From assembly GCA_019635635.1 (NCBI GenBank), contig JAHBZB010000001.1, forward strand, positions 310,001-374,000: DNA of 64,000 nucleotides. The letters are read 5' to 3'. The position numbers and the translations under genes were made by a program. Below are positions 20,152 through 29,226 of this stretch, piece after piece (positions within the stretch are counted from its first letter, which is position 1; each line of letters begins with the position of its first letter). Under the pieces are notes generated by a model, which saw only the letters and a list, made by a program, of their open reading frames with translations, was not told where the DNA came from and searched no databases. This DNA is from Xanthobacteraceae bacterium. Lineage in GTDB: Bacteria; Pseudomonadota; Alphaproteobacteria; Rhizobiales; Xanthobacteraceae.

Positions 20152-21387
20152 TTAGCGCTTGTCGTAAGGCTTCATCGGATGTTCGGGCTTGGCGTTCGAA
20201 GCGGACGCCGGCGCGATCGTGACGAGCTTGCCGGCGCGATTCTGGATCGCCGAGTTCTTCAGCGCCGAGTTCTGGCCCTTGGCGTCGAACTGGATACCCG
20301 GTCCGGGCGAGACGTTGTCCTTGATGTTCGTCGCACGGATCGCGTCGGCCAGCGCCTTCGGATCGGCGGAGCCGGCACGCTTGTAGGCGTCGGCGGCCAC
20401 GAGAAGCGCCTCGAAGGTGTAGACGTGGTTGGTGTTCAGGTTCACGCCCGGATGCGCCTTCGCGAGTGCAGCGTCGAGCGCCTTCGTCAGCTTCTTGTTC
20501 GGATCGTACCAGGGCACGAAGCTCATCGGACCGTCGCCGAACTTGCCCAGCGTCTTCAGATACTGGTCTTCGTACCAGCCCGGGCCCATCGAGAGCACGC
20601 ACTTGGGCGACCAGCGCTGCTTGATCAGTTCGCGCGTGATCAGGATCGCGTCGTTGAGGCGGCTGACCATGACCAGCGCTTCCGCGCCGGTGGCCTTGGC
20701 CTTGGCGACTTCGACCGAAAGGTCGCGTGCGGTGCCGTCATAGGCGATGGTTTCGACGATCTTGTAGGGCAGATCGGCGGCAAACTTCGCGCTGACCGCC
20801 GAGATGCCCTTCTGCATCGCCGTGCCGAAGGTATCGTTCACGTGCATGAAGACTGCGGTCTTCGGCGCGTTTCCGGTCGCCTTAAAGATTTCGATCTGGT
20901 TCTCGAAGGCGTCGGCAAGAATGCGTCCGGCAACCGGGAAGTTGCGGAATACGAACTTGTAGCCCTGCTCCGTGATCGGCGGCGCGGCGGCGATATTGAT
21001 GACGTAGGGAATGCCCTTCTGCTCGGCGACCTGTGCGATCGCGGTCGACTGGCCGGAGTCGAATGCGCCGACCAAGAGCTGCGCGCCTTCGTTGATGAGG
21101 CGCTCGGCGCGGGCGCGGGCGACTTCGACGTTGGTTTCGGTGTCGCCGTTCATGATCTGAAGCGCAGGCAGCTTCAGATCCTTGAGCAGACCGGCGGTGA
21201 CATCGACGCCGCGCTGGCAGTCCTGACCGATGCCGGCCTGCGCGCCGGAGCGCGGCAGGAGCACGCCGACTTTCAGCGGCGCGCCTTGCGCCGAAATGAT
21301 GTTGAACGGCGCGGTACCGGCAACGATGCCGGCTGCGCCGAGGCCCGCGGTGAATGTGCGGCGCGTAACTCGAGTCTTGGAAGCCAT
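20152..21387 (-). CDS. Periplasmic substrate-binding protein of branched-chain-type ABC transporter, Tat-exported
   Basis: This 411-residue type I periplasmic binding protein (LivJ/LivK superfamily) has a twin-arginine signal (TRRTFTAGLGAAG, residues 6-18) and mature start near APLKVGVLLPRSG. ATG 21387 follows GGGGAGGAAA. It heads the minus-strand livHMGF operon. It is divergent from a second Tat-exported binding protein at 21752, sharing a 364-bp control region. Homologues near aromatic-acid genes often bind aromatic acids, but this one's ligand is unknown. Confidence 0.9.
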   Translation of the reverse strand: MASKTRVTRRTFTAGLGAAGIVAGTAPFNIISAQGAPLKVGVLLPRSGAQAGIGQDCQRGVDVTAGLLKDLKLPALQIMNGDTETNVEVARARAERLINEGAQLLVGAFDSGQSTAIAQVAEQKGIPYVINIAAAPPITEQGYKFVFRNFPVAGRILADAFENQIEIFKATGNAPKTAVFMHVNDTFGTAMQKGISAVSAKFAADLPYKIVETIAYDGTARDLSVEVAKAKATGAEALVMVSRLNDAILITRELIKQRWSPKCVLSMGPGWYEDQYLKTLGKFGDGPMSFVPWYDPNKKLTKALDAALAKAHPGVNLNTNHVYTFEALLVAADAYKRAGSADPKALADAIRATNIKDNVSPGPGIQFDAKGQNSALKNSAIQNRAGKLVTIAPASASNAKPEHPMKPYDKR

Positions 21388-21751
21388 TTGAATTTCCTCC
21401 CCTTGGCTTTGTTTTTTGTAGTTTGCCCCTGACACGAGGCGATTGTCGATCATTATATCACATTACAATCGTGTTACGCGGCGTGCTGCGCAGGTCATGT
21501 CGTTATGAATTATAATACATTTGGCTAAGGCAGCCGCAATCTCGCACTGCACCCAAGAAATTTTCGCGCAACGCGCGCGGCACCCACGGCACCAATTTTT
21601 GAAATGCTTCCAGAAACCTGCTTGCCGCTCCCGCCGCACGCCTCCATACTTGAAACCAGCTGGGATCGAACAAACGAGAAAGGCTGCCGGTGCCGAAGAT
21701 CGGTGCGGCGGCGTGAAACTCGCGGCGATTGCCAGACAGGGAGGAGATAAC
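21388..21751. promoter_or_regulatory. Divergent control region of two transporter operons
   Basis: No gene is seen in this 364-bp stretch. It contains TATAAT-like -10 boxes in both directions (minus at 21457-21452, plus at 21511-21516), without convincing -35 boxes. The left half is AT-rich against the surroundings. The plus-oriented box lies within a TGAATTATAATACATTTGG motif that recurs near boxR and boxC. A Shine-Dalgarno GGGAGGAG precedes the 21752 gene. Confidence 0.55.
21506..21524 (+). promoter_or_regulatory. Candidate BoxR-type operator, site 1
   Basis: TGAATTATAATACATTTGG matches 16 of 19 positions of the site upstream of boxC (29175-29193), and its first 14 bases resemble the site upstream of boxR (27399-27380). 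It overlaps a TATAAT box. Assignment to BoxR is inferred from the recurrence only. Confidence 0.4.
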
Positions 21752-22948
21752 ATGCACAATAAGTCACGTATTACGCGCCGCGATGCCTTGAAGCTCGCCG
21801 GTGCGGGCGCCGCCGTCGCGGCGTTCCCTTTTGCCCGCCCCGCAATCGCGCAGGGCGCACCGCTGAAAGTCGGCCTGCTGTTGCCCTATAGCGGGACCTT
21901 CGCGGCGCTGGGCGATGCCATCACCAATGCGATGGACCTTTATGTGAAGCAGCAGGGCGGCAAGCTCGGCGGCCGCACGATCCAGTGGGTCAAGGTCGAC
22001 GACGAATCCAAGCCCGAGCGTGCGGTCGAAAACACCTCGAAGCTCGTCGAAGGCGAGAAGGTCGATGTGCTGATCGGCACCGTCCACTCCGGCGTCGCGA
22101 TGGCGATGGCGAAGATCGCGCGCGAAGCCGGTCTGCCGACGCTGATCCCGAACGCGGGAGCGAACGCGCTCACCCGTTCGCAGTGCGCGAAGAACATCTT
22201 CCGCACCTCGTTCGGCAACAGCCAGCCCGGCGTCGCAGCCGGCAAGGCGATGATCGACGCCGGCATCAAGACCGCCGTCACCTACACCTGGGGCTATGCG
22301 GCCGGCGAAGAATCCGTCGAGGGCTTCAAGCAGAGCTTCCTCGCGGGCGGCGGCAAGATCCTGAAGGAAGTCCGCCTTCCGTTCCCGAACGTCGAATTCC
22401 AGGCGGGCCTCGCCGAAATCGCCTCGCTCAAGCCGCAGGCGGTCTATTCGTTCTATGCCGGCGGCGGCGCGCTGAAATACATGAAGGACTACGCGGCGGC
22501 CGGACTGAACAAATCGGTGCAGCTCTGGGGACCAGGCTTCCTTACCGACGGCGTCGAAAAGGCCGCGGGGGAAGCCGGCAACGGCGTCAAGACCGCCTCG
22601 CATTATGTCGATACGCTCGACAATGCCGAAAACAAGAAATTCCGTGCCGACTACAATGCAGCCTTCAAGAAATTCCCGGACGTCTATGCGGTGCAGGGCT
22701 GGGACACGACCCATCTCCTCGACATCGGCCTGAAGGCGGTCGGCGGCGACGTGTCGAAGAAGGACGATCTGTTCAAGGCGATGCGAAACGCGAAATTCAA
22801 TTCGCCGCGCGGGCCGTTCCGTCTTTCGGCCTCGCAGAACCCGATCCACAACTTCTATCTGCGCGAGTTGAAGAACGGCGAAAACGTCTTCGTGAAGGTC
22901 GCTGCGACCGACGTTTCCGATCCGACGACCGGCTGCAGCCTCGCCTGA
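21752..22948 (+). CDS. Periplasmic substrate-binding protein of branched-chain-type ABC transporter, Tat-exported
   Basis: This 398-residue type I periplasmic binding protein has a twin-arginine signal (ITRRDALKLAGAGAAVAAF) and cleavage likely after AIAQG or just before APLKVGLLLPYSG. ATG 21752 sits after GGGAGGAGATAA; a longer frame from 21521 is upstream non-coding sequence. It is followed by livH, a fused livM-livG, and livF. Location next to boxR and a BoxR-like site at its promoter suggest benzoate or a related aromatic acid as ligand (inference). Confidence 0.92.
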   Translation: MHNKSRITRRDALKLAGAGAAVAAFPFARPAIAQGAPLKVGLLLPYSGTFAALGDAITNAMDLYVKQQGGKLGGRTIQWVKVDDESKPERAVENTSKLVEGEKVDVLIGTVHSGVAMAMAKIAREAGLPTLIPNAGANALTRSQCAKNIFRTSFGNSQPGVAAGKAMIDAGIKTAVTYTWGYAAGEESVEGFKQSFLAGGGKILKEVRLPFPNVEFQAGLAEIASLKPQAVYSFYAGGGALKYMKDYAAAGLNKSVQLWGPGFLTDGVEKAAGEAGNGVKTASHYVDTLDNAENKKFRADYNAAFKKFPDVYAVQGWDTTHLLDIGLKAVGGDVSKKDDLFKAMRNAKFNSPRGPFRLSASQNPIHNFYLRELKNGENVFVKVAATDVSDPTTGCSLA

Positions 22949-22966
22949 TCGTTGACCGATAAACTT

Positions 22967-22992
22967 CTAGCGGGGGCGAAAGCCCCCGCTAG
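22967..22992. promoter_or_regulatory. Stem-loop between binding-protein gene and livH
   Basis: CTAGCGGGGGC and GCCCCCGCTAG form a perfect 11-bp stem with a GAAA tetraloop in the 92-bp gap after the binding-protein gene. There is no T-run. The geometry matches the stem-loops at 20098-20123 and 41249-41275 at the same operon position. Confidence 0.75.
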
Positions 22993-23040
22993 CCGCTTCT
23001 AAAGCGGTCGCGTGCGTAAAGGCGCCGGGGGACGCCGAAG

Positions 23041-23904
23041 ATGGATCTCGTACTCATCCAGTTGCTGAACGGCATTCAGTACGGATTGCTGATTTTTCTC
23101 GCGGCATCCGGCCTGACGCTCGTGTTCGGCATCATGGGGGTGATCAACCTCTCCCACGGCTCGTTCTATATGCTCGGTGCCTATTGCGCGCTGACTCTGA
23201 CCCAATTCACCGGCGACATCTTCCTTTCGCTCCTGCTCGGCGTGCCGCTCGCTTTCGTGTTCGGCGTCATCATCGAGTGGCTGTTCATCCGCCATCTCTA
23301 TGACCGCGATCACCTGCAACAGGTGCTGCTCACCTTTGCGCTGATCCTGATCTTCAACGAAGTGCAGAAAATCCTCTGGGGCAGCTATCCGCACAGCGTG
23401 CCGGTGCCGGGCTATCTGCAAGGCGGCGTGAAAATCTCCGAGCTCTTGAGCTATCCCTATTACCGGATCGCAGTCGCGGGCTTCTGCGTCGCGCTCGCGC
23501 TCGCGATGATGTTCGTGATCCAGAAGACCCGCATCGGGCGCATCATCCGGGCGGGCGAATCTAACCGCGAAATGGTCGAGGCGCTCGGCATCGACTCGCG
23601 CCTCTTGTTTCGTTTCGTGTTCGCGGCCGGTGTCGCACTCGCGGCGACCGCCGGAATCGTCGCATCGCCGCTCGAGAGCGTCTATCCCGGTATCGGCGAG
23701 CCAGTGCTCATCATTTCGTTCGTCGTAGTCGTGATCGGCGGCATCGGCTCGATCAAAGGCGCGTTCCTCGGTGCGCTCTTGATTGGCGTCGCCGACGCGC
23801 TCGGCAAGGTCTATTTTCCCACATTTTCATCGAGCGTGGTTTACGCGCTGATGGCGGCGGTGTTGATCGCACGGCCCGGCGGACTGTTCGGGCGGGCGGC
23901 CTGA
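23041..23904 (+). CDS. livH: Branched-chain-type ABC transporter permease (LivH-like)
   Basis: This 287-residue polytopic permease shows the LivH features GIMGVINLSHGSFYMLGAY and VVVIGGIGSIKGAFLGALLIG. It lies 92 bp after the binding-protein gene, behind a stem-loop, and 1 bp before the fused livM-livG gene. It acts in the inner membrane as half of the channel. Confidence 0.92.
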   Translation: MDLVLIQLLNGIQYGLLIFLAASGLTLVFGIMGVINLSHGSFYMLGAYCALTLTQFTGDIFLSLLLGVPLAFVFGVIIEWLFIRHLYDRDHLQQVLLTFALILIFNEVQKILWGSYPHSVPVPGYLQGGVKISELLSYPYYRIAVAGFCVALALAMMFVIQKTRIGRIIRAGESNREMVEALGIDSRLLFRFVFAAGVALAATAGIVASPLESVYPGIGEPVLIISFVVVVIGGIGSIKGAFLGALLIGVADALGKVYFPTFSSSVVYALMAAVLIARPGGLFGRAA

Positions 23905-23905
23905 A

Positions 23906-25744
23906 ATGCTCGCGCGCCCTCGCCCGCTCGTCATCGTCATCCTGCTCGCGCTCGCGGCTTATGCGATCGCGCTGCCGTTTTTCGGCGGCGCTTTCGCGTT
24001 GAAATTCGCGACCCGCGTCATGATCACCGGCATCTTCGTGATCAGCCTCGATCTTCTGATCGGCGTCACCGGCCTCGTCAGCTTCGGGCATGCGCTCTAT
24101 TTCGGGCTCGGCGCCTATTCGCTCTATTTCATCTCGCCGACCTCGGCACCGGCGAATGCGTTTCTCGCGATTCCCTTTGCCATGCTGCTCGCGGGTGCCG
24201 TCGCGCTCGTCGTCGGCTCGGTCGCGGTGCTGACGCGAGGCTTCTACTTCATCATGGTGACGCTCGCCTTCGGGCAGATGGGGTTCTCGCTGTTCTTCGA
24301 CACCAAGATCGCAGGCGGCACCGATGGCGCCTACATCAATGTGCGGCCGGTGTTCTCGCTCGGCTCGTGGCAGATCCTGAATTTCCAGAACCGCGCTGCG
24401 TTTCTTTACTTCTGTCTCGCCGCGCTGGTGCTGTCCTATCTCTTTCTGTTGTGGATCGTGCGCACGCCGTTCGGCCGCGTGCTGCAGGGCATCCATCACA
24501 ACGAAGCGCGCATGAGCGCGCTCGGTTTCAACACCTACGCCTATAAGCTTGCGAGCTACGTGATCGCGGGGACGCTCGCGGGCTTCGCGGGTATGCTGTT
24601 CGCGGCGATCGACGGCTATGTCGCGCCGGAACTCTTGGGCTGGCGCGAATCCGGTCTCGCGATCATGATGGTGGTGCTCGGCGGCGCGGGCACGCTTTAC
24701 GGCCCGCTGCTCGGCGCGATCGTCTATTCGCTGGTCGAAGAGACGCTCAAAAGCGCCAGCGAACTCTCGGCGTTCTTCTCGCTCTTCACCGACACGGCAA
24801 ACGCAAAATGGCTTGGCGGCATTCTTGCGAATAGCTGGTCGATTCCCCTCGGGCTGTTTTTGATCGCGGCCGTGCTTGTCGCACCCAAAGGCATCGCGGG
24901 CTTTATCGAAAAATTCGCGGGCCAGGCGAAGCGCGGCAAGCCTCGCGAGGTCGCGCCTTCCACCGAACAGCGCGCGGCAGCGAAAGCCATGCAGCTCGAA
25001 GTTCAAAATCTCGTGCGCGCCTTCGGCGGTCTGGTCGCGGTCAACGGCGTGAGCGTGAAATTCTCGCCCAACAAAGTGCACGGCATCATCGGACCGAACG
25101 GCGCGGGCAAGACGACGTTCATCAACGTGCTTTCCGGCGCGCTACGGCCGACCGGCGGCAATATCCGGCTGGAGAACGAGGAAATCGGCGGGCAGAAGCC
25201 GCACAACGTCGCGCGGCGCGGACTTGGCCGCTCGTATCAGCGCACCAACGTCATTCTTCCCTTCACCGCGCGCGAGAACTGCGCGCTCGCGGCACAGGCG
25301 CGTTTTCCGAGTCCGCTTCGCTTCAGCAATTCCTGGCGCCGGCGCGAAGAAGACGAAGCGGTCGAACGGGCATTGGCCGCCGCGGGAATCGCGTCCGAGC
25401 GCGCCGATATTCGCGCCTCGAATCTCAGCCATGGCGAACAGCGTCAGCTGGAAATCGCGATGCTGATCGCATCGGGGGCAAAACTGTTGCTGCTCGACGA
25501 GCCGCTCGCCGGCATGGGGCCGGAGGAAACTGGCCGCGTCACCGCGCTGCTGCGCGAGCTTTCCGCCGACCACACCATCGTGCTGATCGAGCACGACATG
25601 GACGCGATCTTCGCCGCGGCCGACACGCTCACCGTGCTCGTCGAAGGCAGGTTGCTCGCGCACGGCACGCCGGAAGAAATCCGCATGAACAGCGCGGTAC
25701 GCGAAGCCTATCTCGGCGAATGGGGACAGGAGGCGAAACCATGA
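23906..25744 (+). CDS. Fused LivM permease - LivG ATPase
   Basis: The single 612-residue frame joins a LivM-type permease (residues ~1-340; ten or so hydrophobic segments, GLVSFGHALYFGLGAYS) to a complete LivG-type ABC ATPase (from ~363; Walker A GPNGAGKTT near residue 396, signature LSHGEQRQLEIAM, Walker B LLLLDEPLAGMGP). A charged linker of about 25 residues (KFAGQAKRGKPREV...) connects them. Such fusions are known in Hyphomicrobiales and Burkholderiales and fix the permease:ATPase stoichiometry. The frame is open throughout. Its stop overlaps livF by 4 bp. Confidence 0.93.
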   Translation: MLARPRPLVIVILLALAAYAIALPFFGGAFALKFATRVMITGIFVISLDLLIGVTGLVSFGHALYFGLGAYSLYFISPTSAPANAFLAIPFAMLLAGAVALVVGSVAVLTRGFYFIMVTLAFGQMGFSLFFDTKIAGGTDGAYINVRPVFSLGSWQILNFQNRAAFLYFCLAALVLSYLFLLWIVRTPFGRVLQGIHHNEARMSALGFNTYAYKLASYVIAGTLAGFAGMLFAAIDGYVAPELLGWRESGLAIMMVVLGGAGTLYGPLLGAIVYSLVEETLKSASELSAFFSLFTDTANAKWLGGILANSWSIPLGLFLIAAVLVAPKGIAGFIEKFAGQAKRGKPREVAPSTEQRAAAKAMQLEVQNLVRAFGGLVAVNGVSVKFSPNKVHGIIGPNGAGKTTFINVLSGALRPTGGNIRLENEEIGGQKPHNVARRGLGRSYQRTNVILPFTARENCALAAQARFPSPLRFSNSWRRREEDEAVERALAAAGIASERADIRASNLSHGEQRQLEIAMLIASGAKLLLLDEPLAGMGPEETGRVTALLRELSADHTIVLIEHDMDAIFAAADTLTVLVEGRLLAHGTPEEIRMNSAVREAYLGEWGQEAKP

Positions 25745-26454
25745 GCATGCCTGCGATCCTCGCCGAGAACATCAATACCTATTACGGCCGCAGCCACATC
25801 CTGCGCGGCGTCTCTTTCACGGTCGCACCCGGCGAAACCGTGAGCCTGCTCGGCCGCAACGGCATGGGCAAGACGACGCTGCTCCGCACCCTCGCGGGCC
25901 TGTTGCGTCCCGCGTCGGGAAGCGTGCAGTTGAACGGCGCCGATGTTACTTCGGCGCGCGCTTCCGCGCGTTCGCGCGCGGGCCTCGCGATCGTGCCGGA
26001 AGGACGCGGTATTTTTCCCAATCTCACGGTTGCGGAAAATCTCACCTTCGCCTCGCGCGCAAATGCCAGAGGCGATCGGCCCTGGCCGCTCGAGCGCATC
26101 TACGCGCTGTTTCCGCGTCTTGCCGAGCGCAGACACCACTGGGGCAACGAACTCTCCGGCGGCGAACAACAGATGCTTTCGATTGGCCGCGCTCTGATGA
26201 CGAGCCCCTCGATCGTTCTGCTCGACGAGGCGACTGAGGGCTTAGCGCCGAAGCTGCGCGACGAAATCTGGGCAACGGTAAAGCAGATCACGGATTCCGG
26301 CATCGCCGCAATCATCGTCGATAAAAATTTGAACGATCTTCTGGCGCTAGCCGACCGCAACACCATCATGGCCAAGGGCGAGATCGTGTTCGATGGCACT
26401 TCAGATGCGTTGCGCGCGGACGAAGCGCTGATCCACCGCCATCTCGGGGTTTAG
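25741..26454 (+). CDS. livF: Branched-chain-type ABC transporter ATPase (LivF-like)
   Basis: This 237-residue ABC ATPase has Walker A GRNGMGKTT, signature LSGGEQQMLSIGRALM and Walker B IVLLDEATEGLAPK. ATG 25741 overlaps the LivM-LivG stop as ATGA with GGAGG just upstream. It is the last gene of the operon and its stop overlaps the convergent boxR stop by 4 bp. Confidence 0.93.
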   Translation: MSMPAILAENINTYYGRSHILRGVSFTVAPGETVSLLGRNGMGKTTLLRTLAGLLRPASGSVQLNGADVTSARASARSRAGLAIVPEGRGIFPNLTVAENLTFASRANARGDRPWPLERIYALFPRLAERRHHWGNELSGGEQQMLSIGRALMTSPSIVLLDEATEGLAPKLRDEIWATVKQITDSGIAAIIVDKNLNDLLALADRNTIMAKGEIVFDGTSDALRADEALIHRHLGV

Positions 26455-27365
26455 GCGATCCGGCGTTCGGTCGCGGGCTTGGGATAATCGATCATCGCGA
26501 CGAGGTCGCGAAGCGACTGTTCCGGCTTCTTGCCTTCGGTATCGAGCACGCGATCGGCCTTGGCATAAAGCGGCTCGCGGCTTTTCAGGATCGAGACGAG
26601 ATCGTCCATCGCTTTCGCGTTCTCGGCCATGGGGCGGAAGTCGCCCTGCTCGATCACGCGGTTCATGTGCTGGTCAGGGCCGGTACGAACCCAGACCGTG
26701 AGACAGGAAGTCAAAAGAAGTTCATAGGTCGCGGGCTCGGTGACGAGGCTGCCGCCGGTCGCGAGCACGAAACGCGGATGATCGGCGAGCGCTTTTTCCA
26801 GCGCCTCGCGCTCGAAGCGGCGGAAGGTCTGCTGGCCAAACATCTCGAACAGTTCGGAAAGCTCCATGCCGCTTCGCGTCTCGATCTCGCGGTCAAGTTC
26901 GATGAAGGGCACTTCAAGGGTATCTGCGAGCAATTTCCCGAGCGTGGACTTGCCGCCGCCGCGCAGGCCGACGAGCGCAATGCGGCCGCGCCGGTCCTCG
27001 CTCGACGGGCCGCCGAAATGCGAAAGCAGCACGTCGCGCGCTTCCGCGCGTTCGACGGGCGAAAGGCGATCCAGAAACTGCTCGAGCAGAAGATGCTCGA
27101 CTTCGCGCTCGGGCCGGTCATCGACGAGTTCAGCGACCGGAACGCTCATGGCTTTTGCAATCCGGCGCAGAAGCACGATCGAGCAGTTGCCTTTGCCGAG
27201 TTCGAGTTGCGCCAGATAGCGCTCGGAAACCTTCGATTGCTTGGCGAGGACTTTGCGCGACATGCCGCGTCGGGCGCGCAGCACGCGGACACGTTCGCCG
27301 AGCTGCGCCAGAAAGCCGTCGCCGTTCGCTTCCTTCTTTACGGTCTCGCCGCGGTATTTCGCCAT
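26451..27365 (-). CDS. boxR: BoxR, benzoyl-CoA-responsive repressor (XRE HTH + shikimate-kinase-like domain)
   Basis: The 304-residue protein joins an XRE-type helix-turn-helix (about residues 20-80; SRKVLAKQSKVSERYLAQLE) to a shikimate-kinase-like P-loop domain (from ~127; Walker A GLRGGGKST near 132-140). This exact architecture defines BoxR/BzdR regulators, in which the kinase-like domain binds benzoyl-CoA and relieves repression of benzoate genes in Azoarcus. It is divergent from benzoate-CoA ligase and next to boxCBA, so the assignment is strong. It could bind the TGCA-containing motifs at 27380-27399, 29175-29193 and 29227-29244. Confidence 0.93.
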   Translation of the reverse strand: MAKYRGETVKKEANGDGFLAQLGERVRVLRARRGMSRKVLAKQSKVSERYLAQLELGKGNCSIVLLRRIAKAMSVPVAELVDDRPEREVEHLLLEQFLDRLSPVERAEARDVLLSHFGGPSSEDRRGRIALVGLRGGGKSTLGKLLADTLEVPFIELDREIETRSGMELSELFEMFGQQTFRRFEREALEKALADHPRFVLATGGSLVTEPATYELLLTSCLTVWVRTGPDQHMNRVIEQGDFRPMAENAKAMDDLVSILKSREPLYAKADRVLDTEGKKPEQSLRDLVAMIDYPKPATERRIA

Positions 27366-27379
27366 CGGAACCTCTATTC

Positions 27380-27399
27380 CCAGATTGCAGTATAATTCA
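27380..27399 (-). promoter_or_regulatory. Candidate BoxR operator in the boxR/bclA intergenic region, site 2
   Basis: On the minus strand this reads TGAATTATACTGCAATCTGG. It shares TGAATTATA-TGCA with the sites at 21506 and 29175 and lies 15 bp before the boxR start, a suitable place for autoregulation. The 182-bp intergenic region also holds a one-mismatch copy of the 10-mer TATAATTCAT at 27463-27472 (TATTATTCAT). No further gene is seen in it. Confidence 0.45.
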
Positions 27400-27547
27400 T
27401 CAGGCCCTAGGATTGGAACAGCGGAAGCACGAGGGAAACACGGCTTTCGCGAGTTTTGGAATTATTATTCATCGAATGCCGGGCCGCGAAACGAGCCCGC
27501 CGCGATGAGCCCGCCATTGCCGGCGGCACGAAAAAGGGAGCGGGAGG

Positions 27548-29143
27548 ATGGTCAATCTGGCGGCGGTCACGGAGCGCCGTGGCTATAACGCGGCGAGCGA
27601 TTTCGTCGATGCGAACGTCGCGGCGGGACGCGGCAACAAGATCGCCTTCAAGGAAGCCAACAACACGCTCACCTACGGCGAGTTGCAGAAGCAGAGCTGC
27701 CGCTTCGCGAGCGGGCTTGCCGCACTCGGCTTCGGCCCGGAGACGCGCATGGTCGTGCTCGCGCTCGATACGATCGAATTTCCGGTTGCGTTCTGGGGCG
27801 CGATCCGCGGCGGCATCATTCCGATCCCGCTCAATACTCTGCTCTCGACCGAACAATATGCCTACATGATCGAGGACAGCCGCGCACCGCTGCTGCTCGT
27901 GTCCGAGGCGCTCGCAAAGACCGTTGAGCCGGCGCTGCCGAAGATGTCCTGGCTCAAGGCCGTGATCGTGATCGGCGACAAGAAGATCATCTCGACCGGA
28001 AGCATTCCCGCTTATTCGTTCGACGATGTCGTCGCCAAGGGGAAAGCCGATCTCTTCACCGCGCCGACGCTTTCCGACGAAGTCGCGTTCTGGCTCTATT
28101 CGTCGGGCTCGACCGGCGCGCCTAAGGGAACCAAACACGTTCACTCCTCGCTGATGTTCACGGCTAAAAGTTATGCCGAACAGGTGCTCGGGATCCGCGA
28201 AGACGACGTCGTCTATTCGGCGGCAAAACTTTTCTTCGCCTATGGCCTTGGCAACGCCATGACCTTTCCGATGTCGGTCGGCGCAACCACCGTGCTGCTC
28301 GCGGGGCGGCCGACGCCGGATTCGGTGTTCGAGATCATCAAAAACGAGCAACCTTCGATTTTCTGCGGCGTACCGACGCTTTACGCCGCACTCATCGCCG
28401 ACAAGCGCGCGACCAAGGGTGCGGGCTCGGCAAAACTGCGCATGTGCGTTTCGGCGGGCGAAGCCTTGCCGCAGCATGTCGGCGAGAACTGGAAACGCCA
28501 AGTCGGCGTCGACATTCTTGACGGCATCGGCTCGACCGAGATGCTGCACATCTTTCTTTCCAACCGCCCGGGCGAAATCCGCTACGGCACTTCCGGCAAG
28601 CCGGTGCCGGGCTATGACGCGAAAATTCTCGACGAGCACGGCAAAGAGTGCAGCGTCGACGAGATCGGCGAACTGGTGGTGCGCGGGGCATCCGCTGCGG
28701 AAGGCTACTGGAACCAGCGCGAAAAGAGCCGCCGCACGTTTGCGGGCGAATGGACCTATACCGGCGACAAATATGTCCGCGACGCCGACGGCTTTCTGCG
28801 CTGCTGCGGGCGCACCGACGACATGTTCAAGGTGAGCGGCATCTGGGTTTCGCCGGTCGAGGTGGAAGCCGCGCTCATTTCGCACGAGGCGGTGCTGGAA
28901 GCGGCCGTGATCGGCCACGAAGACTCCGACGGCCTCCTAAAGCCGAAGGCCTATATCGTGCTGAAGCAGGGTTTCGCATCCGACGACGCGCTGTTCGAAA
29001 GCCTGAAGGCGCACGTGAAGGACAAGGCCGGCGCCTGGAAATATCCGCGCTGGATCGATGTCAAAGCCGAACTGCCGAAAACCGCGACCGGCAAGATCCA
29101 GCGCTTCAAGCTGCGCGAGGAAGACGCCGGCACAAGCGCCTAA
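27548..29143 (+). CDS. bclA: Benzoate-CoA ligase
   Basis: This AMP-forming ligase of 531 residues converts benzoate, ATP and CoA to benzoyl-CoA, the entry step of the box pathway. Motifs seen are the phosphate loop YSSGSTGAPKGTKHVHSS, the substrate-pocket and adenylate region DGIGSTEMLHIFLSNRPG typical of benzoate-CoA ligases, YTGDKYVRDADGFLRCCGR, and the C-terminal lysine in LPKTATGKIQRFKLRE. GGGAGCGGGAGG precedes the ATG. It is divergent from boxR and upstream of boxC-boxB-boxA, which supports benzoate rather than another aryl acid. Related substrates such as 2-aminobenzoate may also be accepted. Confidence 0.92.
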   Translation: MVNLAAVTERRGYNAASDFVDANVAAGRGNKIAFKEANNTLTYGELQKQSCRFASGLAALGFGPETRMVVLALDTIEFPVAFWGAIRGGIIPIPLNTLLSTEQYAYMIEDSRAPLLLVSEALAKTVEPALPKMSWLKAVIVIGDKKIISTGSIPAYSFDDVVAKGKADLFTAPTLSDEVAFWLYSSGSTGAPKGTKHVHSSLMFTAKSYAEQVLGIREDDVVYSAAKLFFAYGLGNAMTFPMSVGATTVLLAGRPTPDSVFEIIKNEQPSIFCGVPTLYAALIADKRATKGAGSAKLRMCVSAGEALPQHVGENWKRQVGVDILDGIGSTEMLHIFLSNRPGEIRYGTSGKPVPGYDAKILDEHGKECSVDEIGELVVRGASAAEGYWNQREKSRRTFAGEWTYTGDKYVRDADGFLRCCGRTDDMFKVSGIWVSPVEVEAALISHEAVLEAAVIGHEDSDGLLKPKAYIVLKQGFASDDALFESLKAHVKDKAGAWKYPRWIDVKAELPKTATGKIQRFKLREEDAGTSA

Positions 29144-29152
29144 ACCTTTGAG

Positions 29153-29193
29153 ATTCAGGGGTGAATCGGATTCCTGAATTTTAATGCATTAGG
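29153..29193 (+). promoter_or_regulatory. Hairpin and candidate BoxR operator (site 3) upstream of boxC
   Basis: ATTCAGG (29153-29159) can pair with CCTGAAT (29173-29179), followed by TTTT, a weak terminator-like hairpin after bclA. Overlapping it, TGAATTTTAATGCATTAGG (29175-29193) contains the palindrome TAATGCATTA and matches site 1 at 16 of 19 bases. The two readings may both matter: attenuation after bclA and regulated initiation for boxC. Confidence 0.45.
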
Positions 29194-29226
29194 ATGCTTG
29201 CGCCCCTGGAAAACGCCATTTAGAAC

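Noticed and set aside
22967-22992. Classical rho-independent terminator
   Set aside because: The stem is very stable, but no T-run follows in the direction of transcription; kept as a stem-loop of uncertain role.
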